Shown here in pieces: positions 19,809 through 30,693 of a stretch of DNA of 64,000 nucleotides. The DNA is taken from NCBI GenBank assembly GCA_018806915.1, contig JAGKQI010000026.1:535497-599496 (forward strand). Direction: 5' to 3'. The first letter of the stretch is position 1; every line of letters starts with the position of its first letter. The DNA comes from Phytophthora colocasiae (Eukaryota; Oomycota; Peronosporomycetes; Peronosporales; Peronosporaceae). The notes under the pieces are model-generated. The model was given only the letters and a program-made list of their open reading frames with translations. It had not been told where the DNA came from and made no database searches. A program made the translations under genes and the position numbers.

Positions 19809-22150
19809 TTACCGCTGCTCGGAATCGATAGCACGGGTCACGGCGCGTAGGAATTGGTCGTCATCAGCATCATTCGCGTACTGTAACAGAAGTTGTGGTA
19901 CATCTTTTCCAATCGTTTCCAGAGGCTCCCAGGAGTTCTCAATAGCTTCGAGTCCGGCCCACTGCACTTGAACCTCATAGGCGTTCATGTTAGCATTAAT
20001 TCGGTGCCCTACAAGCGCTTCTAAAACCAGCAGTGTCCCCTGAGAGGCGACGTGGTCCTGCAGCTCTTCACTGACGTCCAGAGATTCATTTGTGTATAGT
20101 TTTAGGCGAGATGGGTGCACGTCCATCGTGGTCCCAGTTATCAAATGCTCCAAAGTAAAGTAGTAGATAGCGCTGTCGACAACACGATAAGGACCGACCC
20201 ACATCACTCGTAGCTTGTTTGCATGAAGCTTCTCGTCGACGCGTGAACATAGCACGTAGTCACCAACCGAGAAGTTGATCTGCTGGTGGTAGTGTGGTCG
20301 TGCCCTGTATTGTTCAGCCTGCTGAGTACGCTTGTCCTTCACAGCTTTGTGCCTCACCTCAACTGGCGCTCTCAAATTGGTGAGTCGCTGTTCAGTCCCA
20401 CGTCGTGGATCAGTAAGAGTAGCCACACGCCCTCTCCCCTCTGGGAAAAATACAGTGTCCAAAGCACTGGGACATGGAAGTCCGGTAAAGAGCTCAATCG
20501 GGGCTTTGTTAACCAGCGACGGCACAGGTGAATAATTGATGCTCGACTGGATCAAAGGTAGGAAATACGGCCAATCGTGTACACTCACTCGAAATTCCAA
20601 AGCCAAAGCCTACAGAACTTGCAAGATGTCGCGGTTAACCCGTTCCACTGAACCATTTTTCCATGGCGAGTACGCCAGTATGAATTTCTGTCGCCCTTTT
20701 AGTCGTCGGTTCAATTCAGCGATCACCTCACTCTTAAAGTGCGACCCTAAGTCGCTAACCCACGTAGTTGGTACTCCGTAGCGGCTGTACCAGTCTAAGA
20801 TAATAGTTGCTGCCGCTGCTGACGTCGGTACATCACATGCCACGAGTTCCACAAAATGAGTAGCTTCATCCTTAAGGACCAACACATAGCGAGACGACCC
20901 GAACGATTCTCCAAGTGTCAGGAAGTCCCAATGCAGTGTTTCATTACGCTCGAATGTGTGGTGCGTCTCGCTGAAAGGGCGAGGAATCACAACGCCACCT
21001 TTAACATGTAGGCAGAGCAGGCACTTCATACAGAATGCACGTACAATCCCACTAAGACCATCCAAGTAGAACAACCGGCGAATGTGGTTCTCCATCACAT
21101 TCATGCCGCGGTGTCCACTGCTTCCACAATGAGCGATAATCAATAGTCGCTGTACCAGTTCAACCGCTTGAGACGGTATCCAAATCAAACTATCCACTGA
21201 CCACAATTCGTCACAACCCAGCGTTGCACCCGATTGTGCCTCGTAAAGTATCTGCACGCTGCCAATTTCATCAACTGTCGTCCATACGAAGTCATCTTTG
21301 TCCAGTGGACGTAGTGGTGTTGGACCAGTGGCAGCCTTATCATTCGTCACCGCATCCCTATCACGTTTTCGGCTCTTCCTCGTGAAGCGTTTGGCCGAAT
21401 GGATCCTCGCTGCAGGTTGCGGCTGCCCACCCCACCTCGAAATAAGGTCGGCCCACACGTTGTGCACTCCTTCAATGTGCTCAATAGTGTAGCGATACTC
21501 TTGTAATTTGGTAGACCATCGTAGCAACTTGCCTCGTACATGACGTTTCATTTCCTTGTTCGGCGAGAACAGGTATATGATGTTCCGATGGTCGCAATAG
21601 AGGCGAAAACCTTGTGGACGCAGCAGTAGATATTCTAGCTTCTCGCATGCGTGCACAATCGGGTACGACTCCTTTTCGATGACGCTCCAATTAAGCTCTG
21701 ATCCCGTAAAACTGCCACCCGTACAGTCGAGTAGTTCGTGGTGCTGTTCTTGGATGGGTACATTTGGTTGCCAGTGTTCAACTTGTGACACAACTAGCCC
21801 CCAGCCGGAATCGGCAGCGTCAGATAGCACACAGAGTTCCTTGTTGGATCCGGGTAGGCTAGCATTGCCGAATGTCCAAGCAGATCCTTAACCGCTTCAA
21901 ACGCCACAACTTCATCCGGAGTCAGTGTTATCTGGACCCCAGCCGCTGCTCGCTTAGTTCGTTTCGTCCCCGCAAGAGCTTGGTCAAGGCGTTCTTGTAG
22001 TGGTCGAGAAACTCGTGCATAGTCCACCAGACCAGCGCGCATCCAATTACTCGCACATAAAAAATGCTGTAGCTCGGCCACAGTTGTCGGCGTTGGCATC
22101 TCTCGCAGTGCCCGGATGCGTTCAGGGCATGTACCCAGCTTCTCCAACCC
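19809..22150 (-). pseudogene. Gypsy pol: RT end, RNase H, integrase, chromodomain
   Basis: The frame 22147-21794 holds the end of reverse transcriptase (F-L-C-A-S-N-W-M-R). After one frameshift, 21830-20610 holds RNase H and an integrase with its HHCC zinc finger (H-C-G...H...C-M-K-C) and catalytic H-W-D-F...S-D-L-G-S-H-F...N-G-S-V-E-R-V-N-R; all three acidic residues are present. One in-frame TAG (20609-20607) separates this from 20606-19809, which carries the integrase C-terminal domain (S-V-G-D-Y-V-L) and a chromodomain-like end (V-Q-W-A-G...N-S-W-E-P-L). Only one stop and one frameshift break it. Confidence 0.85.
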
Positions 22151-22387
22151 ATGACTGGATACTCTATTCGAGCAGGCATAGTTAAGCCGATCGCAACGAC
22201 TAAAGCATGCAACTGTAGAGGATACTGTTCAACAGATCAAGGATGCTTCTCCCTGGACTACCACTACGGTAGGCGGGATCGTCCTTGCAGAGTAGTTAAG
22301 ACATTACTTTGTTATTTACCGGCAACACCTGAATTCAATACACGTTGACTTCGCGGGAGTTCCAGCTCCCAATCCGTGAGCACCACA
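22127..22387 (-). repeat. Right arm of 261-bp inverted repeat in the Gypsy patch
   Basis: This is the inverted partner of 18131-18391. It overlaps the junction between the plus-strand gag start and the minus-strand pol, so the head-to-head fusion point lies inside or next to this repeat. Confidence 0.85.
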
Positions 22388-24177
22388 AAGTTAACTTTAG
22401 TATCGTGCAAGAAGCGATGCAAGCCCGTAGTGGGCGTCCTAGCCAAAGTGACCAGAGCTCGTCGCAATGTATGATGAACACTGCAACCACTCCGACGGCA
22501 TCGGGTATAATCACGACTGCACCGTCGGGGAATGGCAACCAGGTCCCGGTGACGGCTATCTCGATCATGCCACCGTACATTACGGACGTTTCGCACCCCG
22601 CGTTGGTTAAATGGAAACGAGAGCGACAGGAGTATGAAGAGGCGATTGGGGCGCGTTGCGCCGCCACCGGAGAAGACAAGGCGAAAGCGCTGAGAAGCGT
22701 GAAGAACTGCTTTAATCGACAATTGCTGTCTACTGATGCAAACTGGAGTGGGATACAACCGTTGAGGCGGTTACAGAGGGTCGCACCATCTCTGAGTTAG
22801 ACAAGATCATTGGAAACGTCATGAATGACGCGATCGTTGACATCGGAGCCGTCTTTAACGCGAACTCGAAAACGGACCTTCGGGAACGCGACGTGAAGGC
22901 CCGAGTTATCAATTATTTCATGCGTTGTGACGAGATTGTGCTTGAGCATGGCTTATCAAGCACCTTTGCACCGGCGACTGGTATCAAAGAGAAATGTTGG
23001 CTGCTTTGTCAACACCTTGAGTCAGTAGATCTCCGTGAAGCTGTTGATGTCCATCAGCGTGTCATTGACGCTTCCAGCAAGGCCGATGAACAGGCGCTCG
23101 ACTTGTTGATGAAGGAAAAGGCGCTTGAGCAGGATGGCGAAGCGCAAGAAACAAACTCCGGCAAATGCAACTGGAGGAAAATCCCAGCTCCCGTCGTCAA
23201 GAAAACGAGATGCCTCCACTAAAGAGCCCCAAGGACAGTCTCGCACAGTGGCAGACTCGAAGACCACCGCAAAGACGCCTGCCAAAGCAAACTCGAAACC
23301 CAGGACCGGCTGCTTTCATTGTGGTAAGGACCACTGGCTCAGCCGGTGCCCTGACCTTGATGAAGCTGGCAAAGAGGCACTTTTGGCAGCGAGAAAGACC
23401 AAGCATCAGGAGCAGAGAAGCGCCTTCGATCGAAACGTGTCGATGGTAGCATCAACACTAACGCCGACACAGACGATGCCCGCCGTCCGAGTGTGATTTT
23501 GAATGGCGTGTTCGAGCTACCTTATTGTGCGGTCAGTGGATCGGACTTGAGTATCGTTAGTTGACTACATGTGGACGAACTATGCGCTTTGGGCCCAGCA
23601 ATAACGTTGGTGGACTTGGAAGAATCAATCTAATCGAGAGCAGTCGGTGGAGCCATTCTGAAGTCAACACAGGCAGTAGATATCCGATTGGCCCTGAACA
23701 CGGCAGCAGGACCGGTTCGGTGTCAAGATGCTAAATGATGTTTGGTTGTGGAGTCTAATGAAGACGAATTTTTAGTGGAAAGCAGTTGCTTGTTGAACTT
23801 GGCATTGACGTCGATCGTCAACTGGAGTATCTCGCGACTCGGGAACCAGACGGAGATGACTCATTTGATGAACCGGAAGGTATGCCACCTTGCCGGCCAG
23901 CGCTTCGCGATGTTGTGAAGAATGTTGTAGACGCTCAGGTAAAGGATGCAGTAGACCGCGGGGTTGTGGACTCCTACGTTACTGACAAACTGTACGAGAT
24001 TGTGAGGAAGTACGGTGGGTGGAGACTTGAGCTAGGGAACGATCCACCGGCTCGAGTTCCCCCACTCAAGATCAAGTTGAAGGCAAATGCAACACCACAT
24101 AGGTGCAAAGTCCGTCAGTACAGCCCTGAAAAGTCTGAGTTCCTCGCGAGGTTTAACAAGAAGCTGGTGGAGCTCAG
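22345..24177 (+). pseudogene. Gypsy gag, zinc knuckle, protease linker and RT start
   Basis: Gag runs through 22345-22800, shifts frame, and continues in 22821-23222 (L-R-E-R-D-V-K-A-R-V-I-x-Y-F, a conserved segment of oomycete Gypsy gag). 23125-23496 ends gag with a zinc knuckle, C-F-H-C-G-K-D-H-W-L-S-R-C. The protease region (about 23500-23780) is badly damaged. 23786-24177 gives the linker before RT and stops abruptly at the LINE junction. There are several frameshifts, so no functional product is expected. Confidence 0.8.
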
Positions 24178-24179
24178 AT

Positions 24180-24900
24180 CCACTCCGGTAATTTCCAAAA
24201 TCCAGGCCCTTTCGGGTGGTGCCACGTAGTCAACTCCAGTTGGTGCGCTAGATGATCACCATAACCCCAAGTGTTGTAGTTCGATGATAACACTCTGTCA
24301 GAAGTTCATCAGATAAAAATATGTAGTGAAGACGATTGCGCCGAGGGCGAGGCCCCGAAAAAACTCGATCTTCTGGGTGATGTGAACGCCATGCGTCTAC
24401 GACATTCAGCTCCGATAGCCACGTTAACAGTGCCCTCCTGCCATTATCCGGTCTCGGATGGCTCGATGCTGCATCCAGGTTTGGATCAAGAGCTAAATTA
24501 AAATCTCCACACACAATGTGCACCGCATTTTCCTCGAAAGCTGTTGGTAATTTCTCAAAGAACACTTGTCTCGCTACTGGATCATTTGATGCATAGATAT
24601 TGTCAATGTAGCATGTCAGGTCCCTCAACGGCATCTTGATAACCAAATAGCGGTTTGGGACCGTCATTGACTCAACTTCAGTTGCCACTTCTCCAACAGG
24701 ACAGAATCCATGAATAATAGTTGCTACACCTCCACTTCTTGAGTATGTCGCCTGCCGCTTTTCTCCATTCCGGTCTGAGAAAAAAACATGTCCACCATAA
24801 CTTTGGTGAACCAAATATGAGACTGCGGCGGACCAAATGATACTAATGAACCTAAGTACGAATCGCGATTTAAGCACACTACTCGATAGAGCCGCGTCTT
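24180..24900 (-). mobile_element. LINE fragment: apurinic-type endonuclease domain
   Basis: The frame 24877-24248 carries the exonuclease-endonuclease-phosphatase fold of a LINE: the I-V-C-G-D-F-N-L-A motif, then D-x-W-R-x-x-H-P and a R-N-R-L-H-Y-I-F-L-S-D strand. A frameshift near 24260 leads to G-D-H-L and K-G-P-G-F-W-K-L-P at the inserted Gypsy border. The N-terminal part of the domain is missing. It continues in sense with 18129-17265. Confidence 0.8.
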
Positions 24901-25507
24901 GTGCTTATTTTAAGCCCTAGTACGTCTCGAGATATTCAATAGCCGATCAGTAGTGTTCATCTAAAAAATATGTCTCCATTTTCAAGGCCCCAAAAACTCG
25001 ACATGTTTAGGAGAGTTGTCGAGTCAATATTGCTCCGTTTTTAATGTTTTGTATATTGATGGAAAGAACGTGTGAACAGCAGGTGAATAAGAGTACTTTT
25101 AAGCCATTTACCAGTGATTTTCGGTTTCAAATTTTTGATGTCCGATTAGGTACGATTTTTGATTGGTCAACTTCAAACGCGATTATCTCGAAAACTCTAA
25201 AAGGTGCATTAGTATCATTTTGTTTGCCGTAGTCTCATATGTAAAACGCTGGACGTGCGGATTGTCACGAAAACGCGTTCCATGAATGCACGACAAATAA
25301 TAATACTTGAGATGCTTGGATATCAAGAGATTTCCACCTTCCTTAACTCCACACACGACCTTACAGGATTGACCAATATCATACACCGCCTCCACCTTAA
25401 TTGGCTGTGCCAGCTTGGGCAGGCGTAGTCATGAGTACGTTCACAGACAAAATCGGCAAATTCTGAGTGGTTACAGCACTAGAGCTTAGGGCCGTTCTTA
25501 TCGACGG
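24901..25507. other. Spacer between LINE and Copia remnants
   Basis: No convincing gene. A minus-strand frame (25395-25183) has a Y-Y-L-S-C-I-H-G-T segment slightly like the zinc-binding N-terminus of MULE proteins, too weak to call. No 5' LTR of the downstream Copia element is visible here. Confidence 0.4.
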
Positions 25508-28500
25508 TTGCGTGGTAGCGCGGTGCGTCATAAAAGGTTCGATTTCTGGTTGTGTACGCAACCACACAACGAAGTTTTCCGTTGCGCGGTAGCGTGCGCT
25601 ATCGATGGTAGCGCGTTGCATTCGATGGGCAAACCTTTGGATGATTATGAGAAACCAGCTTTGTTGATTGGTACTCTTCCTGGAAACTATGAAAATGTCG
25701 TGGAGACTTTTCTTGCGAGCCACACTTCCCGTGATGTTAACGACCCGCCGAACTATGAACAATTGGAGCATGCGCTGAAAGTCGCATGTGATAGGCGACA
25801 AAGCAGAAAGTTGGAAGGAAAGGCCGAAGACTCTGCGTTATACGGTGGTTCCGGCCGAGGCCGAGGACGAGGACGTGGTCGAGGCCGAGGGCGTGGTCGC
25901 GGATTTGATGGTGGACGAGGAAACCGCGGTCGTGGTGGAAACCGTAAAAGAGGAAGAGGTTTTGGTAATGGTGGCCGTGGTGCTGGACGAGGAGACGGAG
26001 GTGGCCGCTGTGGTCACAGTAGCAGTCGATGTTTCCATTGTGGAGAAGGTTCTCATCATGTTTTTCAATGTCCATATCTGGGGAAACGCCCACCTAGTGA
26101 TACTCAAAGAGAAGAACTTCAGAAGAAACATGCAAAGTCTGGAGGAAATTCACAAGGAAAGAAAGCTGCAGCTAAAGGCCATTACACTGGTGATGAAGAC
26201 AGTGATGATAGTGCGTACATGGTTACTGCACTTTTGAAACACCCGGCAAATATTTTGAAGTTAGCTCGCAAGCGCTGGTACTTGGATTCTGGAGCGACAA
26301 GTCATATTACTAACCAGAAAATTGATTTTGTTTCGTTCACTCCGATGAGTGCACTTGTTCGTGTTGGAGGTGAAAACTGGCTGAATGTCGCTGGAGTTGG
26401 AACAGTGAAGAAAGCAATTCAAACGTCAAGTGGTAGACGTACCATGTTATTACATGGCGTGCGTTATGTACCAGTACTTCAGTGCAGCTTGTTCTCAGTG
26501 CGACGACAGACAGCAAGGGAGTTATTTGATGAGGAGAAGGTGAAAATTCACTTCGACGATGAGTACTGTGAAGAAGTAAAGTTCCAGCAGGGAAGCGCAT
26601 TTGCACATATTGATGAAACCAACCTGTATTGTTTGAAGTTGGAATCCCCTGCAACTTTGGCCATGGTAGCGGCGTCTGATGGTGATCAGAATGTGAGGCA
26701 CTGGCATACAAGACTAGGCCACCCTGGACGCAGCGTATTCAATGCGCTGTTTCGGCATTCTGACTGGCCGCTGAGTGCTGTTGATCTGAGAGTGGATGGA
26801 TCATTTAGCTGTGAATCATGTGTGAAAGGCAAGATGACGAGAAAGAGTTTTCACTCAGTTAAAGGCGCATCAAATCGTGAATGGTTAGTTGGAGAACGCG
26901 TTCACGTGGATGTCTGGGGTCCATACGCAATCGAGTCATATTCTGGTAAGAGATATTTTGCTCTTTTCATTGATGATGCTAGTAGATTCTCGACCCTATA
27001 CCTGTTGAAGGAGAGATCTGAAATCTACGAGATGTTTGAACGGTACTACGAGAGTGTCAAGACACAGCTGAAAGTCAGAATGAAATCACTTCGATATGAC
27101 AATGCGCGCGAGCTCATTTCTCTTGCGGAACAGTGTAAACAGAATTATGGAATTGAGTGTTCACCAACAATTAAGCACACTCCAGAACAAAATGGAGTTG
27201 CGGGGAGAATGATGTTGGTTGGATCTGGAAGTACTCCAGTTGCCAATGTTCCTACGTCTAAGTATTTAGACATTGATGCAGCAACTATGCAGAACATCCC
27301 GTCACTATTGCGCGAAGCACAAGAGGATGGTAAGAGTGAGAAAAAGTGCAGAACTGGTGGGGCTGATAACTTCGTCGAGAATAAGAAGCTGCAACACGAA
27401 CGGAAACGAAAATGCCACCCCAGTGAGGAATCTGTACCACGGAAAAGCAGGAAGAAAGTGAATTCAGCAAATGCTGAGAGCGTTGAGTCTGATGGGAACG
27501 CACTTAAGGAGACTCAAAGAAAGAAGCGACCTGCACCACCTCACAAGCAGAAAGGAAAACAGAAGCGACGGTGTGTGGAGCCGTTGGAAGAGTCTGAAAG
27601 TGAGGGTAGTGGGCGGTGTATGACACCGGCACCGAAGCAAGGTGGTAGTGGGCGGTGTGTGACACCGACTGCCAACCGAGGTGGTCAATTTACAGAGTCG
27701 AAGATATCTCAAATCCCTGCTACTGGTGAAACCAGCAAATTAGAGAAACCCAGAGAAGATGATGACTACAACAAAACGAAAAGTGATGAAACACCGGCAT
27801 CTCAAAGAAGTTCTGGCAAGTCCAGAAAGACTGGATGTGTGGAGTATCGTCCAGTGAAGACAAGAAGTGGAAGAGTATCCAAGCCACCGCCATGGCTTGG
27901 AGATACTCTTCATCTTTCTTTTCGAAGGTCACTTGGAGAAAACTCAAGGGACTCACGACGTTGGGATGGCGCACTTGATCAGATGCAACTCGAGTTGGCA
28001 AAAGAGAAAGCGCTAAACTGGTGGGAAGATTACATCTGCTTATTGACAAGTACAGTCATTGACCCAAACTCGCTGGAAGAAGCCTTGAGTGGTGAACATG
28101 CAATGGGATGGAAGAAAGCGGCAGACACTGAGTACCGTGCGTTATTGAAGAATGGCACTTGGGAGTTGGTACCGCGGCTGAAAGGCATGAAAGTGCTAAG
28201 TAATCGGTGGATTTTCCGAGTGAAGTATCTGTCAAGTGTAAAAATTGAACGGTTCAAAGCCCGATTAGTGATTAAAGGATACCTGCAGGAATTTGGAATT
28301 GACTACCTGGAAATTTTCTCGCCGGTGGTTCGACTAGAGACGTTGAGGGTTCTCTTTACACTTGCAGCCATTTGGGACTACGAAATAGATCAGATGGACG
28401 TGACAACTGCGTTTTTGAATGGGGCCATTGATGCTGAGGTGTTCATGGAGCAACCGGAGGGCTACGTTGTGGAAGGCAAAGAGGAGTACGTGTGCCACCT

Positions 28501-29602
28501 ACTTAAAAGCTTGTACGGTCTGAAGCAAGCCCCCAGAGTCTGGTTCAAATTACTAAAAGAATTTTTGGTGAGTGCTGGATACGGTTTGCTGAACTGTGAA
28601 GCTTGTGTTGCAGTGAAAGTGATCAACGGGTGGCTAGTGTTTATTTCAATTTACGTGGATGATCTCATCTTGTTCACTTTTAACAAGTCCATTATGAAGG
28701 TTATGAAGCAGATGTTGTTTGAACAGTTCACTATGAAGAATCTTGGACCTATTCACTACATTCTTGGATGGGAAATTACACGCAACAGACAAGAGCGGAC
28801 TCTGTTCATCAGCCAACGCAAATATGCAGAGAAAGTGTTGCAACGGTTTGGTATGGAGAATTGCAATGAATCCAAGGTCCCTAGTACTGCTGATCTCAAG
28901 CTGTCCAAAGTAATGTGCCCGACTACACAAGAAGAAAAAGAACTGATGAAAGACAAGCCTTACCGAGCTGTGATAGGAAGTTTGATGTACCTCATGTTAG
29001 GGACACGGCCGGATCTCGCGTATATGGTGCGAGAGTGTAGTCAATATTTGGAAAATCCTGGAATTTTACATTGGAGAGCGGCAAAACGTGATCTTCGCTA
29101 TTTGAAGGAAACATTGGACATGGGTTTACGTCTTGGAGGTGTTCAAGACGCTCGACGACTAGATCGACACCTTGTAGCTTTTGCAGATGCTGATTTTGCG
29201 AATCGCGTTGATGATCGAAAGTCCGTGGCTGGATATTTGACTCAATTTTGTGGAAGTACAATTTCATGGTGCAGTCAGACAGAAAGAACAGTAGCTTTGC
29301 ACACTTGTGAAGCTGAGTATATGGCACTCAGTCTTCTTGTTCAAGAAGTTGTGCATCTTCGTCAGATGCTATGTGAATTGAAAGTTGCACAGAGGAAGCC
29401 GTCAGAAGTTCTTGTGGATAATGAAAGTGCTCGGAAATTGGCGAAAAACCCTGAATTTCATAGCAGAACGAAGCACATTGATGTACGCCATCATTTTATC
29501 AGAGAGCGGATCGAAAAGCAACAAATTCAAGTGGATCATATTGCAGGAGTCGACAATGTTGCTGATATATTCACGAAGTCTTTGCCGCGGATTAAATTTT
29601 AA
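25508..29602 (+). CDS. Copia polyprotein, one open frame, integrase defective
   Basis: This is 1364 codons without interruption. From residue ~37 it matches the C-terminal half of Copia gag; sequence before about 25620 looks unrelated, so gag is truncated. In order: a long Arg-Gly tract, a zinc knuckle (C-F-H-C-G-E-G-S-H-H-V-F-Q-C), protease (Y-L-D-S-G-A-T-S-H), integrase finger and core, a basic linker, reverse transcriptase (Y-V-D-D-L) and RNase H (D-A-D-F-A, E-A-E-Y-M-A-L). In the integrase the catalytic Glu of N-G-V-A-E-R is Gly (codon GGG at 27203-27205), and most of the domain after it is missing. It cannot integrate by itself; RT and RNase H look intact. Confidence 0.9.
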   Translation: MRGSAVRHKRFDFWLCTQPHNEVFRCAVACAIDGSALHSMGKPLDDYEKPALLIGTLPGNYENVVETFLASHTSRDVNDPPNYEQLEHALKVACDRRQSRKLEGKAEDSALYGGSGRGRGRGRGRGRGRGRGFDGGRGNRGRGGNRKRGRGFGNGGRGAGRGDGGGRCGHSSSRCFHCGEGSHHVFQCPYLGKRPPSDTQREELQKKHAKSGGNSQGKKAAAKGHYTGDEDSDDSAYMVTALLKHPANILKLARKRWYLDSGATSHITNQKIDFVSFTPMSALVRVGGENWLNVAGVGTVKKAIQTSSGRRTMLLHGVRYVPVLQCSLFSVRRQTARELFDEEKVKIHFDDEYCEEVKFQQGSAFAHIDETNLYCLKLESPATLAMVAASDGDQNVRHWHTRLGHPGRSVFNALFRHSDWPLSAVDLRVDGSFSCESCVKGKMTRKSFHSVKGASNREWLVGERVHVDVWGPYAIESYSGKRYFALFIDDASRFSTLYLLKERSEIYEMFERYYESVKTQLKVRMKSLRYDNARELISLAEQCKQNYGIECSPTIKHTPEQNGVAGRMMLVGSGSTPVANVPTSKYLDIDAATMQNIPSLLREAQEDGKSEKKCRTGGADNFVENKKLQHERKRKCHPSEESVPRKSRKKVNSANAESVESDGNALKETQRKKRPAPPHKQKGKQKRRCVEPLEESESEGSGRCMTPAPKQGGSGRCVTPTANRGGQFTESKISQIPATGETSKLEKPREDDDYNKTKSDETPASQRSSGKSRKTGCVEYRPVKTRSGRVSKPPPWLGDTLHLSFRRSLGENSRDSRRWDGALDQMQLELAKEKALNWWEDYICLLTSTVIDPNSLEEALSGEHAMGWKKAADTEYRALLKNGTWELVPRLKGMKVLSNRWIFRVKYLSSVKIERFKARLVIKGYLQEFGIDYLEIFSPVVRLETLRVLFTLAAIWDYEIDQMDVTTAFLNGAIDAEVFMEQPEGYVVEGKEEYVCHLLKSLYGLKQAPRVWFKLLKEFLVSAGYGLLNCEACVAVKVINGWLVFISIYVDDLILFTFNKSIMKVMKQMLFEQFTMKNLGPIHYILGWEITRNRQERTLFISQRKYAEKVLQRFGMENCNESKVPSTADLKLSKVMCPTTQEEKELMKDKPYRAVIGSLMYLMLGTRPDLAYMVRECSQYLENPGILHWRAAKRDLRYLKETLDMGLRLGGVQDARRLDRHLVAFADADFANRVDDRKSVAGYLTQFCGSTISWCSQTERTVALHTCEAEYMALSLLVQEVVHLRQMLCELKVAQRKPSEVLVDNESARKLAKNPEFHSRTKHIDVRHHFIRERIEKQQIQVDHIAGVDNVADIFTKSLPRIKF

Positions 29603-29696
29603 AAACATCGAAGAACTATGGGGCTAATGTCACGATTGGAGTATGACGGCAAGGTTGCAGATGTGGAGAGCAACGAAGACAACCAGTAGGTGGGGC

Positions 29697-29980
29697 TGTT
29701 GTGAATTACTGATTATCTTGTTGTTTTGAAGCTGCAGATACAAGTGAGCTTTTATCCCTAAGGTTTTATGCCGTAGAGCGTTTGTCCTACAGGGTTTTTG
29801 CCAACTTGTTGTAGTTAGTCTTGGGACATGTGAGAGAAGGAAAACGTGAAATTGGAGTGGCCTCACTCTCAAAGAAATATACTCAGCAGCAAGCAGCTTT
29901 CCACCTACTACGTCTCTTCTAGTCTTCTGGTACTTGTTGAGCTATTGAGCTATCAAGGAAACGCACTACCTCAATTTACA
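29697..29980 (+). repeat. Probable 3' LTR of the Copia element
   Basis: A purine tract (AGGTGGGG, 29688-29695) just after the polyprotein looks like the polypurine tract. The following TGTTGTGAATTAC start is typical of Copia LTRs. The right border is uncertain (about 29980) because no second LTR copy exists in the window for comparison. Confidence 0.55.
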
Positions 29981-30599
29981 AGTTAAGAGAACACCCCCAG
30001 AGGGTATTTTCTCCACGAGTGCCACCCCATACTCCTCCAACACCGCCTTGACAGCACTATCTCCATGGCCCATCAGAAAAGACTTAAAGATAACGGGCAG
30101 CGGGGTAGACAAGCAATACGATCCAGTTTCAATAATGATGGCATGACGTTTGTGGATAACCTGGCGATGCGTTAGTGCAATCAGCATAACCGAATACGAT
30201 AAAGAACTACCAAAAATAACGACTTTCGAATTTGCAGACTACCTCTCAGATCGAACCCTAATCCTTGTTCTCGAAGAACTGAACCCCTACTATGGCGCCG
30301 TTCATGGCCGATCATCTGCTTGCGCAGGAGTATTCCCGTGTCCGTAGCACAGCATCTGCGGTGCTCATGGAGCCTCTAGTCTCCGATGAAGGTGCTTCAG
30401 AGCTTGAAGAAGCTTATGAGCGTAACGATACTTCTCCGATGGAGTATTTGTCGTTGATAACGGCGTAACGCCCATTCACGCATAACACCTGCCTTTATCG
30501 ATTGCGATTTGCGAAAAAAAACTCAACGGAAAATGTGGACGCCGACGCTCTCGATGTGATTCCCCCAGAGATAATCTCAATACCTTCTACCACGGAGGC

Positions 30600-30603
<4 letters not shown>
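29981..30603. other. Spacer with short open frames
   Basis: A 58-codon plus-strand frame (30292-30468, M-A-P-F-M-A-D-H) and a 73-codon minus-strand frame (30187-29966) are present. Neither has a recognisable domain. They may be gene or transposon fragments. Confidence 0.3.

Positions 30604-30692
<89 letters not shown>
30604..30692 (+). repeat. (GT)n microsatellite, about 44 units
   Basis: An uninterrupted GT dinucleotide run of 89 bases. Alternating purine-pyrimidine DNA of this length can adopt left-handed form and is prone to slippage. Confidence 0.98.

Positions 30693-30693
<1 letters not shown>

Larger units (their letters stand above)
18130..24179. mobile_element. Rearranged Gypsy (chromovirus-like) patchwork inserted in a LINE
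   Basis: About 6 kb of Ty3/Gypsy sequence. A plus-strand gag-protease-RT start (22345-24177) lies head to head with a minus-strand RT end, RNase H, integrase and chromodomain (22150-19809). A 261-bp inverted repeat (18131-18391 and 22127-22387) encloses the minus-strand pol. Removing 18130-24179 restores a continuous LINE reading frame, which fixes the borders to within two shared bases (AT). Neither border looks like a clean LTR end, so it arrived as, or became, a truncated patch. Confidence 0.75.

Noticed and set aside
30502..30693. 63-codon frame ending in Cys-Val repeats
   Set aside because: Product of the GT microsatellite, not a protein.
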